DNA of 64,000 nt from JANLVJ01 sp031363945 (GTDB lineage Bacteria; Bacteroidota; Bacteroidia; Sphingobacteriales; Sphingobacteriaceae): assembly GCA_031363945.1 (NCBI GenBank), contig JANLVJ010000047.1:1-64000 (forward strand). The letters run 5' to 3'. This document shows, piece after piece, positions 51,574-60,368 of the stretch; the stretch's first letter is position 1; each line of letters starts with the position of its first letter. Position numbers and translations under genes: made by a program. The notes beneath the pieces are model-generated. The model worked only from the letters and a program-made list of their open reading frames with translations, ran no database searches and was not told the DNA's origin.

Positions 51574-52970
51574 AATTCTTTTTTCTTAACTATCTGCGCC
51601 ATCATTTCAGATTCCATTACAACTCTTTCTCCTACAAATATTGTAGCCTTCATTTGTGCAATTCCACGCCTGATAGGGGCAATCAGTTCACACAAAAGCA
51701 ATAAAGTATCACCAGGTACGACTGCCTGACGGAACCGGGTATTGTCAATTTTCATGAATAGGGTCAGGTAATTCTCCGGATCAGGCACAGTATTGAGTAC
51801 GAGAATTCCACCAGTTTGTGCACAGGCCTCAACTTGCAAAACACCTGGAAATAAGGGGCTGCCAGGAAAATGACCCCTGAAAAACTCTTCATTCATGGTC
51901 ACGTTTTTCAAGCCCAGTACATGCTTTGGCGAGAGTTCCAGAATTTTGTCAACCAATAAAAACGGAGCTCTATGCGGCAGAATGCGCTGAATTTCATTTA
52001 TATCGTAGACAGGCTTTTGATTTGGCAGATAAAATGGAATCTGCTTTTTACTTCTCTCCTTCTTGATAAAAGATTTGATTTTACGGGCAAATGCAACATT
52101 GGCAGCATGCCCGGGTCTTGCCGCCATAATATGACCACGTAAGGGCATACCAACTAAAGCCAAATCTCCAATCACATCGAGCAGTTTATGACGGGCGGGT
52201 TCATTCTGATGTCTGAGCTGTATATTATTCAAAATTCCCTCACGGGCAACGGCAATTTTTTCCCGGTTGAAGAGCTTGGCAAGGTGTCTGAGTTCTTCTT
52301 CATCGACTTCCTTGTCAACGACAACAATTGCATTATTCAGATCGCCCCCCTTGATAAGATTGTTCTTGAGCAACATCTCAAGTTCATGTAAGAAGCAAAA
52401 AGTACGGGATGAAGAAATTTCTTTTTTGAAATCAGAAATGCTACTTATCGTAGCATGCTGTGTACCCAGTACCGGAGAATTATAATCAACCATGACTGTC
52501 AGCCTGTAATCATCAAGGGGCATTGCCACCATGTCAACTTTTCGATCTGATTCAGAATAATGAATATTATAAGGAATTGAAAAATACTCCCGGTCTATTT
52601 TCTGCTCTTCAAAACCGACTTTTTCAAGTGCTTCGACAAACATGATAGAACTACCATCCATGATTGGGGTTTCAGGGCCGTCAAGCTCGATTAAGACATT
52701 ATCAAGCTCGAGACCTACGAGAGAGGCCATTACATGTTCAATGGTACTCACTGATGCTCCATTCTGCTCAATAGTTGTTCCACGTGATGTATCAGATACA
52801 TTGTCAACATCAACATCAATCAGGGGGCTACCTGGCATATCGATCCGCTTAAACTTAAACCCATGATTCTCAGGAGCTGGCTTAAACGTCATACTTACTT
52901 TTTGTCCGGTATGTAAACCCGTACCAGATACTGTTACCGGTAATTTTATTGTCCTTTGCCTTACATTCAT
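51570..52970 (-). CDS. lpxC/fabZ: LpxC-FabZ bifunctional enzyme
   Basis: A 466-residue natural fusion. The N-terminal LpxC half (about 1-305) is the zinc deacetylase of lipid A synthesis (GTGLHTGQKV, STIEHVMASLVG, PARHKLLDVIGDLALVG with Zn ligands). The C-terminal FabZ half (about 320-466) is a hot-dog dehydratase of fatty-acid synthesis (ILPHRAPFLLVD, GHFPGSPLFPGVLQVEACAQ with catalytic His and Glu). The fusion is typical of Bacteroidota and links lipid A to the fatty-acid supply. It lies between lpxD and lpxA. Confidence 0.96.
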   Translation of the reverse strand: MNVRQRTIKLPVTVSGTGLHTGQKVSMTFKPAPENHGFKFKRIDMPGSPLIDVDVDNVSDTSRGTTIEQNGASVSTIEHVMASLVGLELDNVLIELDGPETPIMDGSSIMFVEALEKVGFEEQKIDREYFSIPYNIHYSESDRKVDMVAMPLDDYRLTVMVDYNSPVLGTQHATISSISDFKKEISSSRTFCFLHELEMLLKNNLIKGGDLNNAIVVVDKEVDEEELRHLAKLFNREKIAVAREGILNNIQLRHQNEPARHKLLDVIGDLALVGMPLRGHIMAARPGHAANVAFARKIKSFIKKERSKKQIPFYLPNQKPVYDINEIQRILPHRAPFLLVDKILELSPKHVLGLKNVTMNEEFFRGHFPGSPLFPGVLQVEACAQTGGILVLNTVPDPENYLTLFMKIDNTRFRQAVVPGDTLLLLCELIAPIRRGIAQMKATIFVGERVVMESEMMAQIVKKKEL

Positions 52971-53054
52971 TTAATCACAGCATTTGGGGTAACCTGAAGG
53001 TTACTTTGTAAAAGTAGCAAATTTTATAAACTCAGCTATTTTCGCGGTGCCCTT

Positions 53055-54089
53055 TCAGTTCTTTTCCTTGATTAACAGTTCAAGCTCTCTGATTCTTTTC
53101 TCAAGAGCTGGTAAATTTTTATATACGACTTCTGACTTCAAACAGTCTTTAATTGGCATACTTGGTGAGCCCCGATGCTGCTTGCCTGGAATTTTAATTG
53201 ATTTCATTATTCCAGACTGAGCACTTATCTGGGTGCCTGCAGCAATACTTAGATGGCCCACAAAACCAACCTGACCACCAACAAAACAATTTTCTCCCAG
53301 TTTAGTGCTGCCAGCGATACCTGCCTGGGCGGCTATGACTGTATGTGCTCCTATTTCGACATTATGCGCTATCTGAATCAGGTTATCAAGCTTAACACCT
53401 CTGCGAATAATAGTCGAGCCAACGGTAGCTCTGTCAATACAGGTATTAGAGCCGATCTCAACATCATCCTCGATGATTACATTACCGATCTGACTGATTT
53501 TAGTGAAACTTCCATCTGTTTGAGGTGCAAACCCAAACCCGTCACTGCCGATAACAACCCCTGAATGCAGGGTAACATTATTACCAATTACACTGTTATT
53601 ATATACCTTGACCCCGGGAAATAGGATACAGTCTGTTCCAATTTTTACATTTTCTCCGATATAAACCTGTGGGTATATCTGAACACCAGCTGCTATTACA
53701 GTGCCTGCTGCCACATACGAAAAAGCTCCTGTGTAAACAGACTCATCAAGTTTGGCAGACTTATCAACAAATGCCAGGCTGTCAATGCCTGATTTTTTCA
53801 ACGCCCTGGACGGATTGAATAGATTCAGTAATATAGTGAAGGCTGTATAGGCATTTTCTACATAGAGAAGGGCTGGCTTAATCTCGCTGCACAGTATTTG
53901 TGAATCATTCACGATAATCAGGGACGACCTTGTTGTATAGAGGAAAGATTCATATTTAGGATTTGCCAGAAACGAAATTGAACCTGATTCTGCTTCTTCT
54001 ATTTTAGCAAGGCTTGTGAGTACTTCATTCGGATCGCCTACCAAACGGCCATTTAAAAGTTCAGCTATTTGTTTTGTGGTTAATTCCAT
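53055..54089 (-). CDS. lpxD: UDP-3-O-acylglucosamine N-acyltransferase
   Basis: A 344-residue trimeric acyltransferase adding the second 3-hydroxyacyl chain to the lipid A precursor. A uridine-binding N-terminal domain (1-100, EIKPALLYVENAYTAF) precedes the left-handed helix, whose catalytic His lies in QIAHNVEIGAHTVIAAQ, and a helical end (LEKRIRELELLIKEK). A TAAATTTG -7-like box ends only a few bases before the ATG, so an independent, nearly leaderless start is possible. It precedes lpxC/fabZ by 84 bases. Confidence 0.95.
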   Translation of the reverse strand: MELTTKQIAELLNGRLVGDPNEVLTSLAKIEEAESGSISFLANPKYESFLYTTRSSLIIVNDSQILCSEIKPALLYVENAYTAFTILLNLFNPSRALKKSGIDSLAFVDKSAKLDESVYTGAFSYVAAGTVIAAGVQIYPQVYIGENVKIGTDCILFPGVKVYNNSVIGNNVTLHSGVVIGSDGFGFAPQTDGSFTKISQIGNVIIEDDVEIGSNTCIDRATVGSTIIRRGVKLDNLIQIAHNVEIGAHTVIAAQAGIAGSTKLGENCFVGGQVGFVGHLSIAAGTQISAQSGIMKSIKIPGKQHRGSPSMPIKDCLKSEVVYKNLPALEKRIRELELLIKEKN

Positions 54090-54147
54090 TGGGCAAATTT
54101 AATTTAATCGTAAGTGCTTTTTAAAAAATGATTGGGGAAGCAGCATT

Positions 54148-55500
54148 TTAATGTGCTGATACTGACTGGCCTGCTGAAGGCATTTTGAATGTACATAAAT
54201 AATACTTCTCAATGCTTCTTGTGGTTCCTGAAATGCTGAAATAATCAGAAAGTGTAGTGAAATCTTTTATTTCACCATTTTTTTGAAGTATTTCAAGTCT
54301 GTCGGATGTTAAATCATATACTATATTTGAGATAACCCCTGCAAATACAAAATAATGACTGAGCTCCGGGGGTACTGAAATCAGATCAGTCAGTAAGGTT
54401 GCCTGACCAGCATAAGATGATTCGGTAAAAGGTTGATTCTGAATTTGAACCTTATAAAGATTTCTATTAATTAATGCCTGGCTCAGGGTTGACAAAACAG
54501 GGTCGGTATGCCTGGCCCAGCATTTCACCGAGCACATTATATCGTGGTCATCAAGACGTGTAAAGGCTTCAAAAATTGACCTGTCACTTAAAAACCGGGC
54601 ACCGGTTATATGACTCTGCAGAAAAATATTTAAGTCAGGCATACTTGGCAAAACAGTTCCATTTAAACTGAGCTCTTTGGCTCTGTTTAAAATTTTTATC
54701 AGCATGTTTTCAGCTGATAGTACGGTTTTATGAAAATATACCTGCCAGTACATTAATCTTCTGGCTATGAGAAATTTCTCAATGGAGTAAATTCCCTTTT
54801 CCTCAACAACCAGCCTGTCATCATAAACGTCAAGCATTTTGATGATGCGGTCAAAACCAATAACCCCTTCAATTACCCCTGTAAAAAAACTATCTCTGTT
54901 GAGGTAGTCCATACGGTCCATATCGAGTTGCCCTGAAATAAGCTGGTGAAAAAATGTACGGTGGTAGCGGTTCGTGAAAATCTCTATCGAGAGATCAAGC
55001 TTGCCCTGAAACTCTCTGCTTAATTCCTGCATCATGTACAGGGTAATGTTTTCATGATGGAAATCGGATACAAGCACATTTTCAAGGGTATGTGAAAATG
55101 GACCGTGCCCGATATCATGTAGTAATATTGCCGCCTGCACAGCTTCTGCCTCATCTTCAGAAATTAATACTCCCTTGGTTCTTAGCACATCAATTACCTG
55201 ATAAACAAGATGCATGCTACCCAGAGCATGATGAAAACGGGTGTGCACGGCACCTGGGTAAACAAGCTGGGTAAGGCCAAGTTGCTTAATATTTCTTAAC
55301 CTCTGTAACCAGGGATGAGAAATCAGATCATAAATAAAACTATTGGGCACGCCAATAAATCCGTATACAGGATCGTTTATTATTTTCTTCTTATTAATGG
55401 ATTTTGTGTTCAATAGAAAATAATCAGGGTTGAAACATAGGTCATTGCGAAAATAATAAGCCAGGAGATACCTGACTGATGCGTTTTCGCAACAAACCAT
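54148..55500 (-). CDS. HD-domain phosphohydrolase (dGTPase/SAMHD1-like)
   Basis: A 450-residue metal-dependent HD hydrolase. The conserved residues are seen in HTRFHHALGSMHL, AILLHDIGHGPFSHTLE (the HD pair) and QLDMDRMDYLNRDS (the last Asp). Similar proteins hydrolyse dNTPs or other phosphate substrates. The ATG at 55500 adds about 28 unconserved residues; TTG at 55413 (residue 30) may be the true start because the family usually begins near NKKKIINDPVYGFI. It heads the lipid A operon and is divergent from porX. Confidence 0.9.
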   Translation of the reverse strand: MVCCENASVRYLLAYYFRNDLCFNPDYFLLNTKSINKKKIINDPVYGFIGVPNSFIYDLISHPWLQRLRNIKQLGLTQLVYPGAVHTRFHHALGSMHLVYQVIDVLRTKGVLISEDEAEAVQAAILLHDIGHGPFSHTLENVLVSDFHHENITLYMMQELSREFQGKLDLSIEIFTNRYHRTFFHQLISGQLDMDRMDYLNRDSFFTGVIEGVIGFDRIIKMLDVYDDRLVVEEKGIYSIEKFLIARRLMYWQVYFHKTVLSAENMLIKILNRAKELSLNGTVLPSMPDLNIFLQSHITGARFLSDRSIFEAFTRLDDHDIMCSVKCWARHTDPVLSTLSQALINRNLYKVQIQNQPFTESSYAGQATLLTDLISVPPELSHYFVFAGVISNIVYDLTSDRLEILQKNGEIKDFTTLSDYFSISGTTRSIEKYYLCTFKMPSAGQSVSAH

Positions 55501-55596
55501 TTTTAATTAAGAATTGTTGCACATATTTAAGGAATTTTTTAGTTCATTTTTTCAGAAGCATATAATTTTAAAACTTCCGAAAATAAATTTTCTCCA

Positions 55597-57147
55597 ATGC
55601 AGGAAACAAGCATTTTATGGGCCGATGATGAAATTGATCTGCTAAAACCTCATGTACTGTATCTCGAAGGAAAAGGATACTCGGTAAAAACTTTTACAAA
55701 TGGTACTGATGCACTTGAGGCCATTAAAAAAGAGCATTTCGATTTAATTTTTCTTGACGAAAATATGCCAGGTCTTACCGGACTTGAAACATTGAACGAA
55801 ATAAAAAACTACAATTCAGAGATACCAGTTGTTCTGATTACAAAAAGCGAAGAGGAGCATCTGATGGAAGATGCCATAGGTGCTAAAATTGATGACTATT
55901 TGATAAAGCCAGTACGCCCTCAGCAAATACTGCTTACAATCAAAAAGATCATAGATAATAAGCGTCTGATAAGTGAAAAAACAACTTCTGCCTATCAGCA
56001 GGAGTTTCGTAACCTGGCGATTACATTAAATGATAATCTGAATTTTTCTGAATGGGCCGACGTTTATAAAAAATTGATTTTCTGGGAACTTGAACTTGAG
56101 CAGCTTGAAGATGTGGGCATGCACGAAATTCTTACCCAGCAAAAAGCAGAGGCTAACACGCAATTCGGAAAATTTGTTGAGCGAAATTACATCGGCTGGA
56201 CAAAAAATCCGGAAACTGCCCCTGTCGTTTCAAACAATATGTTCAGAAAAAAAATTCTTCCTGAACTGGTCGGTACTGAGCCTGTTTACTTTATACTTAT
56301 CGACAACCTGCGTTATGACCAATGGAAAATTATTCATCCTGTGATCAATGAGTATTTCAGACTTGAGAAAGAAGACTGGTATTATAGTATTTTACCAACC
56401 GCAACACAGTATTCAAGAAATGCCATATTTTCAGGTCTAAGCCCACTGGAGATGGAAAAACGATTCCCAGGACAATGGCAGAATGATGAAGATGAAGGCG
56501 GAAAAAATTTACATGAGGAAGCCTTTCTTGCCGATCAGCTTCAACGTTTGCGAAAACCTATCAAGTTCAGTTATACAAAAATTGTTAATAATGATGCCGG
56601 TAAGGCCCTGGTTGAAAATGCTTCAAATTATGCCAATAACGTGCTTAATGTAATTGTTTACAATTTCGTAGATATGCTGTCACATGCGCGTACAGAAATG
56701 GAAATGATCAAAGAACTTGCAGGTGATGAGGCGGCTTATCGTTCATTAACGCTGTCCTGGTTTGAACATTCTCCTTTGCTTGATTTTATTAAAAAGATTG
56801 CTGCCAAGGGTGTTAAGATGATCATCAGTACAGACCATGGTACCATTAAGGTAAAAACTCCAAGCAAGGTTATCGGTGATAGAAATACCAATACCAATCT
56901 CAGGTACAAACAAGGAAAAAATCTGAATTATGAGGCCCGGGATGTGTTTGTTATTAAAAATCCATCTGACGCTAATTTGCCGAAGCTTCACATGAGCTCA
57001 TCCTTTATATTCGCCAAACAAGATCAGTATTTTATCTACCCCAATAATTATAATCACTTTGTGCATTATTTCGACAGTACATTTCAGCATGGCGGTATTT
57101 CACTTGAAGAAATGATCATCCCTTTTTCCATTTATTCTGCCCGTTAG
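55597..57147 (+). CDS. porX: PorX, response regulator with PglZ phosphatase domain
   Basis: A 516-residue regulator of the type IX secretion system. The receiver domain has D54 (LIFLDENMPGL), the Thr/Lys switch residues (VVLITKSEEE, YLIKPVRP) and is followed by a helical linker (about 120-200). The C-terminal PglZ/alkaline-phosphatase-superfamily domain has metal-ligand motifs VYFILIDNLRYDQW, VDMLSHART and MIISTDHGT. PorX acts with the kinase PorY and sigma P to switch on T9SS genes and hydrolyses phosphate substrates. tsaE follows 5 bases later. Confidence 0.96.
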   Translation: MQETSILWADDEIDLLKPHVLYLEGKGYSVKTFTNGTDALEAIKKEHFDLIFLDENMPGLTGLETLNEIKNYNSEIPVVLITKSEEEHLMEDAIGAKIDDYLIKPVRPQQILLTIKKIIDNKRLISEKTTSAYQQEFRNLAITLNDNLNFSEWADVYKKLIFWELELEQLEDVGMHEILTQQKAEANTQFGKFVERNYIGWTKNPETAPVVSNNMFRKKILPELVGTEPVYFILIDNLRYDQWKIIHPVINEYFRLEKEDWYYSILPTATQYSRNAIFSGLSPLEMEKRFPGQWQNDEDEGGKNLHEEAFLADQLQRLRKPIKFSYTKIVNNDAGKALVENASNYANNVLNVIVYNFVDMLSHARTEMEMIKELAGDEAAYRSLTLSWFEHSPLLDFIKKIAAKGVKMIISTDHGTIKVKTPSKVIGDRNTNTNLRYKQGKNLNYEARDVFVIKNPSDANLPKLHMSSSFIFAKQDQYFIYPNNYNHFVHYFDSTFQHGGISLEEMIIPFSIYSAR

Positions 57148-57151
57148 TCAG

Positions 57152-57607
57152 TTGACCAATATTAAGGTTCATTCATGGCAGTCAAATTCTGTCTTAGATC
57201 TTGCTGAAATAGCCGCATCTATTCTTTCTGTCCCAACAGGTTCCAATATCTACCTTTTGCAGGGTGAAATGGGTGCTGGAAAAACAACCCTTACTGGAGG
57301 AATGATAGCATTCTTGGGTTCAGAAAATCAGGTTCAGAGCCCTACATATGGGCTTGTTCATGAATATGAAACGAAAGGCGGGCCTGTTTATCATTTTGAT
57401 TTTTACAGGATCAAGACCGATGAAGAGGCTATGGATATCGGGTTTGAAGAATATCTTGATAATGCAAACTACTGCTTTATAGAATGGTCAGAGAAAATAG
57501 TCCGGCTTTTACCAGAAATGTACAACACGATAAGCATACTTATTGAAGAAAATCAGTCGAGACGCATTACTCTAGCTACATATCAATCTGGAAAATCTGT
57601 ATCTTAG
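57152..57607 (+). CDS. tsaE: tRNA threonylcarbamoyladenosine biosynthesis ATPase
   Basis: A 151-residue P-loop protein of the t6A pathway. Walker A is GEMGAGKTTLTGGM and the conserved SPTYGLVHEYE, YHFDFYRI and FIEWSEKI are the TsaE signature. It works with TsaB and TsaD to modify A37 of ANN-decoding tRNAs. It starts with TTG at 57152, 5 bases after porX, and is followed by ald after 21 bases. Confidence 0.95.
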   Translation: MTNIKVHSWQSNSVLDLAEIAASILSVPTGSNIYLLQGEMGAGKTTLTGGMIAFLGSENQVQSPTYGLVHEYETKGGPVYHFDFYRIKTDEEAMDIGFEEYLDNANYCFIEWSEKIVRLLPEMYNTISILIEENQSRRITLATYQSGKSVS

Positions 57608-57628
57608 AGAGAAAATTCGGGTTTTCAA

Positions 57629-58855
57629 ATGATTGACTCTTCTAAATCAGGATTTTCTGAAATTGCAAGACAGGCAATGTTTCTTCCTCAGGAATCTCTT
57701 GTGGCTTTTTCACGAAAAAAGAACCACCTAACTATCGGGATTCCTAAAGAAATTTCTTACCAGGAAAAAAGAATAGCACTCACTCCGCTCTCGGTTGCGT
57801 TACTGGTCAATAACGGGCATGATGTTGTCATGGAAGCAGGTGCAGGATTAAATTCAAATTTCAGTGACCAGGATTATAGTGAGCAGGGCGCACAGATAGT
57901 CACTACCCCGGCAGAAGTATACTTATGTGATATTATTATTAAAGTAGCCCCGCCCATGGCTGAAGAAATTGAATTAATGAAATCTGGTCAAACCCTGATT
58001 TCAAGTATTCAATTGTCTAGCATGAAGGATATATACCTCAAGGCTCTTATCAGGAAAAAAGTTACTGCTATCGCTTTTGAATACCTGCGTGATGAAGAAG
58101 GTTCACTATCGGTTGTTCGGGCAATGAGCGAAATCGTTGGTGCTACCTCTATCCTGATAGCGGCTGAATACCTGAGTAATGCTTTTCAAGGTAAGGGTCT
58201 GATGCTTGGAGGGGTAACTGGTATTGCCCCAACAGAAATTGTCATTATTGGAGCTGGTACGGTGGGTGAATATGCTGCCAGGGCAGCCATAGGTTTAGGA
58301 GCACAGGTGAAAGTTTTTGATAACGCTGTTTACCGCCTTCGCCGTTTACAAGACAGCCTGGGGCAGAGAATATTTACTTCTGTTATACAGCCAATAGTGT
58401 TGACTAAAGCATTGAAGCGTTGTGATGTTGCCATAGGTGCCACCCGAGCATCGGCAGGAAGAAGCCCGTGCATTGTTACCGAAGAAATGGTTCAGGAAAT
58501 GAAGGCTCATTCAGTAATTATTGATATCAGCATCGATCAGGGCGGTTGTTTCGAAACTTCAGAAATTACAAACCACGACAAACCCGTTTTTAGAAAATAT
58601 GATATAACCCACTATTGTGTGCCCAATATCGCATCAAGGGTTTCACGTACAGCATCTTACGCCCTTACAAATATTTTTACCCCAATTTTGCTTGATATCG
58701 GCGAAGCCGGGGGTATAAGGAATATGCTTTGGGATAAAGTAGGTGTTCGTAGAGGTGTTTATATATATGGCGGTCACTTAACAAATCGATACATGGCTGA
58801 ATTATTTAAAATTCAACATAAAGAACTTGACCTGTTAATGGCTGCAAGGGTATAA
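57629..58855 (+). CDS. Alanine dehydrogenase/PNT-family dehydrogenase
   Basis: A 408-residue enzyme with an N-terminal alanine dehydrogenase/transhydrogenase domain (IGIPKEISYQEKRIALTPLS) and a Rossmann NAD domain (EIVIIGAGTVGEYAARAAIG). The substrate-binding Lys is present (K105, IIIKVAPP), but the His expected in alanine dehydrogenases is replaced by Gln128 (LISSIQLSS). The extra 30 N-terminal residues are family-typical in Bacteroidota. It may use alanine/pyruvate or another pair, so I leave the symbol out. It is the third gene of the porX-tsaE unit. Confidence 0.9.
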   Translation: MIDSSKSGFSEIARQAMFLPQESLVAFSRKKNHLTIGIPKEISYQEKRIALTPLSVALLVNNGHDVVMEAGAGLNSNFSDQDYSEQGAQIVTTPAEVYLCDIIIKVAPPMAEEIELMKSGQTLISSIQLSSMKDIYLKALIRKKVTAIAFEYLRDEEGSLSVVRAMSEIVGATSILIAAEYLSNAFQGKGLMLGGVTGIAPTEIVIIGAGTVGEYAARAAIGLGAQVKVFDNAVYRLRRLQDSLGQRIFTSVIQPIVLTKALKRCDVAIGATRASAGRSPCIVTEEMVQEMKAHSVIIDISIDQGGCFETSEITNHDKPVFRKYDITHYCVPNIASRVSRTASYALTNIFTPILLDIGEAGGIRNMLWDKVGVRRGVYIYGGHLTNRYMAELFKIQHKELDLLMAARV

Positions 58856-58987
58856 TTTATGAGATAATACGCATTATTACAGGTCAAAGCGCCTGATAGT
58901 TTGCTTTTCCAACCTATATCAATCTGATAGCCAGACATTACTTTCATGATCTTATATGCTGATTCTTTAATTAATTAACAGACTTAC

Positions 58988-59734
58988 ATGTTAAAACACC
59001 TTATATACTGTCTGCTTGTCTGCAGCCTGTTAATTGGTTTTACCCGTCCCGGTTTTTCAAGAATCGACCACAGGTCTAAAACAGCCGTTTACAAAACCAC
59101 TAATACTGATACTATTGCTTATCCTGCCGGTCTTAGAATTATTCATACCCTGAAAGAATACAATTCACAGGTAATACAAAAGCCTGACCATAAACTGGTT
59201 GAACTGGTGCAACTTATTCCCAGCCTAGCCCTTGATATACGTTACGCTGGAAATAATAATTTCATGCATACAGCTGTCTATTCCAGTGCAAGAGCATTTT
59301 TAGTGCTTGCAGCAGCTACAAAACTACAAGAAGTTGAAGAAGAGCTTAATCTTCAGGGTTTGGGTCTGATTATTTATGATGCCTACCGCCCTTATCAGGT
59401 TACCCTTAAAATTTTTGATCTGGTAAAGGATTCTGATTATGCTGCCAGTGGAAAGACAGGATCAAGACATAACAGAGGTTGCGCCGTTGACCTTGCACTA
59501 GTAAGAAAATCAGATGGTAAAATATTGGAAATGCCTACCCAATTTGACAGTTTTTCAAAAATTGCCCACAGCGACTACCTGCCCCTTAATGAGACTGCTC
59601 TTAAAAACAGGAATCTCCTTAAAAACATCCTGGAAAAACATGGTTTTACAGAACTCAAAACAGAATGGTGGCATTTTGATTTTACGAAATGGAAAGATTT
59701 CCCCTTACTTGATATTCGATTTGAAAATTTATAA
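58988..59734 (+). CDS. D-alanyl-D-alanine dipeptidase (VanX/DdpX family)
   Basis: A 248-residue exported zinc peptidase. The signal peptide is LIYCLLVCSLLIGFTRPGFS; the zinc ligands are H161 and D168 (SRHNRGCAVDLAL) and H229, with catalytic E226 (TEWWHF) and R134 in YDAYRPYQ. It cuts D-Ala-D-Ala, probably for wall recycling. No van ligase or regulators are nearby, so it is not evidence of vancomycin resistance. Confidence 0.93.
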   Translation: MLKHLIYCLLVCSLLIGFTRPGFSRIDHRSKTAVYKTTNTDTIAYPAGLRIIHTLKEYNSQVIQKPDHKLVELVQLIPSLALDIRYAGNNNFMHTAVYSSARAFLVLAAATKLQEVEEELNLQGLGLIIYDAYRPYQVTLKIFDLVKDSDYAASGKTGSRHNRGCAVDLALVRKSDGKILEMPTQFDSFSKIAHSDYLPLNETALKNRNLLKNILEKHGFTELKTEWWHFDFTKWKDFPLLDIRFENL

Positions 59735-59763
59735 ACGATCTGTAAAAATAATGAATCCTGGTT

Positions 59764-60201
59764 ATGCTTACTAAAAAGTCAAAATATGCCATCAAGGCCA
59801 TGCTCTTTCTAGCAAAGGACGAAGCAAATAACCTGCATTTGATTTCTGAAATCTCGGAAAAAGAGAAGATACCGCATAAATTTCTAGAGGCAATTTTACT
59901 TGAACTGAAAAATAATGGTCTCCTGTTTAGCCTTAGGGGAAAAAATGGCGGTTATAAGTTGGCCAAACCGACAACTGAAATCTTTATTGGCAATATTATC
60001 AGAATGATCGATGGGCCCCTTGCGCCTATCCCCTGTGTGAGCAGACTTTATTATCAGAAATGTGAAGAATGCATAGATGAGAAAACTTGCGAAATAAGAG
60101 GGCTGATGAAAAGAGTTCGGGATTCAACAGTAGCCATTCTTGATGGTACGTCACTTAGTGAATTAAAAAGCGGAAATTTTGTTTTCACTGATTTTTTCTG
60201 A
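59764..60201 (+). CDS. Rrf2-family transcriptional regulator
   Basis: A 145-residue winged-helix regulator (MLTKKSKYAIKAMLFLAKDE, HKFLEAILLELKNNGLLFSLRGKNGGYKLAKP). The C-terminal part has a Cys cluster PCVSRLYYQKCEECIDEKTC, which may hold an Fe-S cluster as in IscR-type proteins, although the spacing differs from IscR. It senses iron-sulfur status or redox in relatives. Its target genes are not visible. It follows the dipeptidase by 29 bases. Confidence 0.9.
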   Translation: MLTKKSKYAIKAMLFLAKDEANNLHLISEISEKEKIPHKFLEAILLELKNNGLLFSLRGKNGGYKLAKPTTEIFIGNIIRMIDGPLAPIPCVSRLYYQKCEECIDEKTCEIRGLMKRVRDSTVAILDGTSLSELKSGNFVFTDFF

Positions 60202-60368
60202 GCCAATCACGCAAACAACTACCCGAAAATAAGCAATGTAATTGAAAGCTGCCAAGCTGTACACTGGCTGCGATTTAGTTTTAAGGACTAAAAAACAATA
60301 CCTTAAGGGTGATGTTTTCAATTGAGATTGCTTAAATTAGTGTATGCGATCATCTCTTTGGTCTATAT

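Noticed and set aside
58988..59734. Vancomycin resistance locus suggested by the VanX-like peptidase
   Set aside because: No vanA/vanH ligase, regulators or mobile element; the exported form fits wall recycling.
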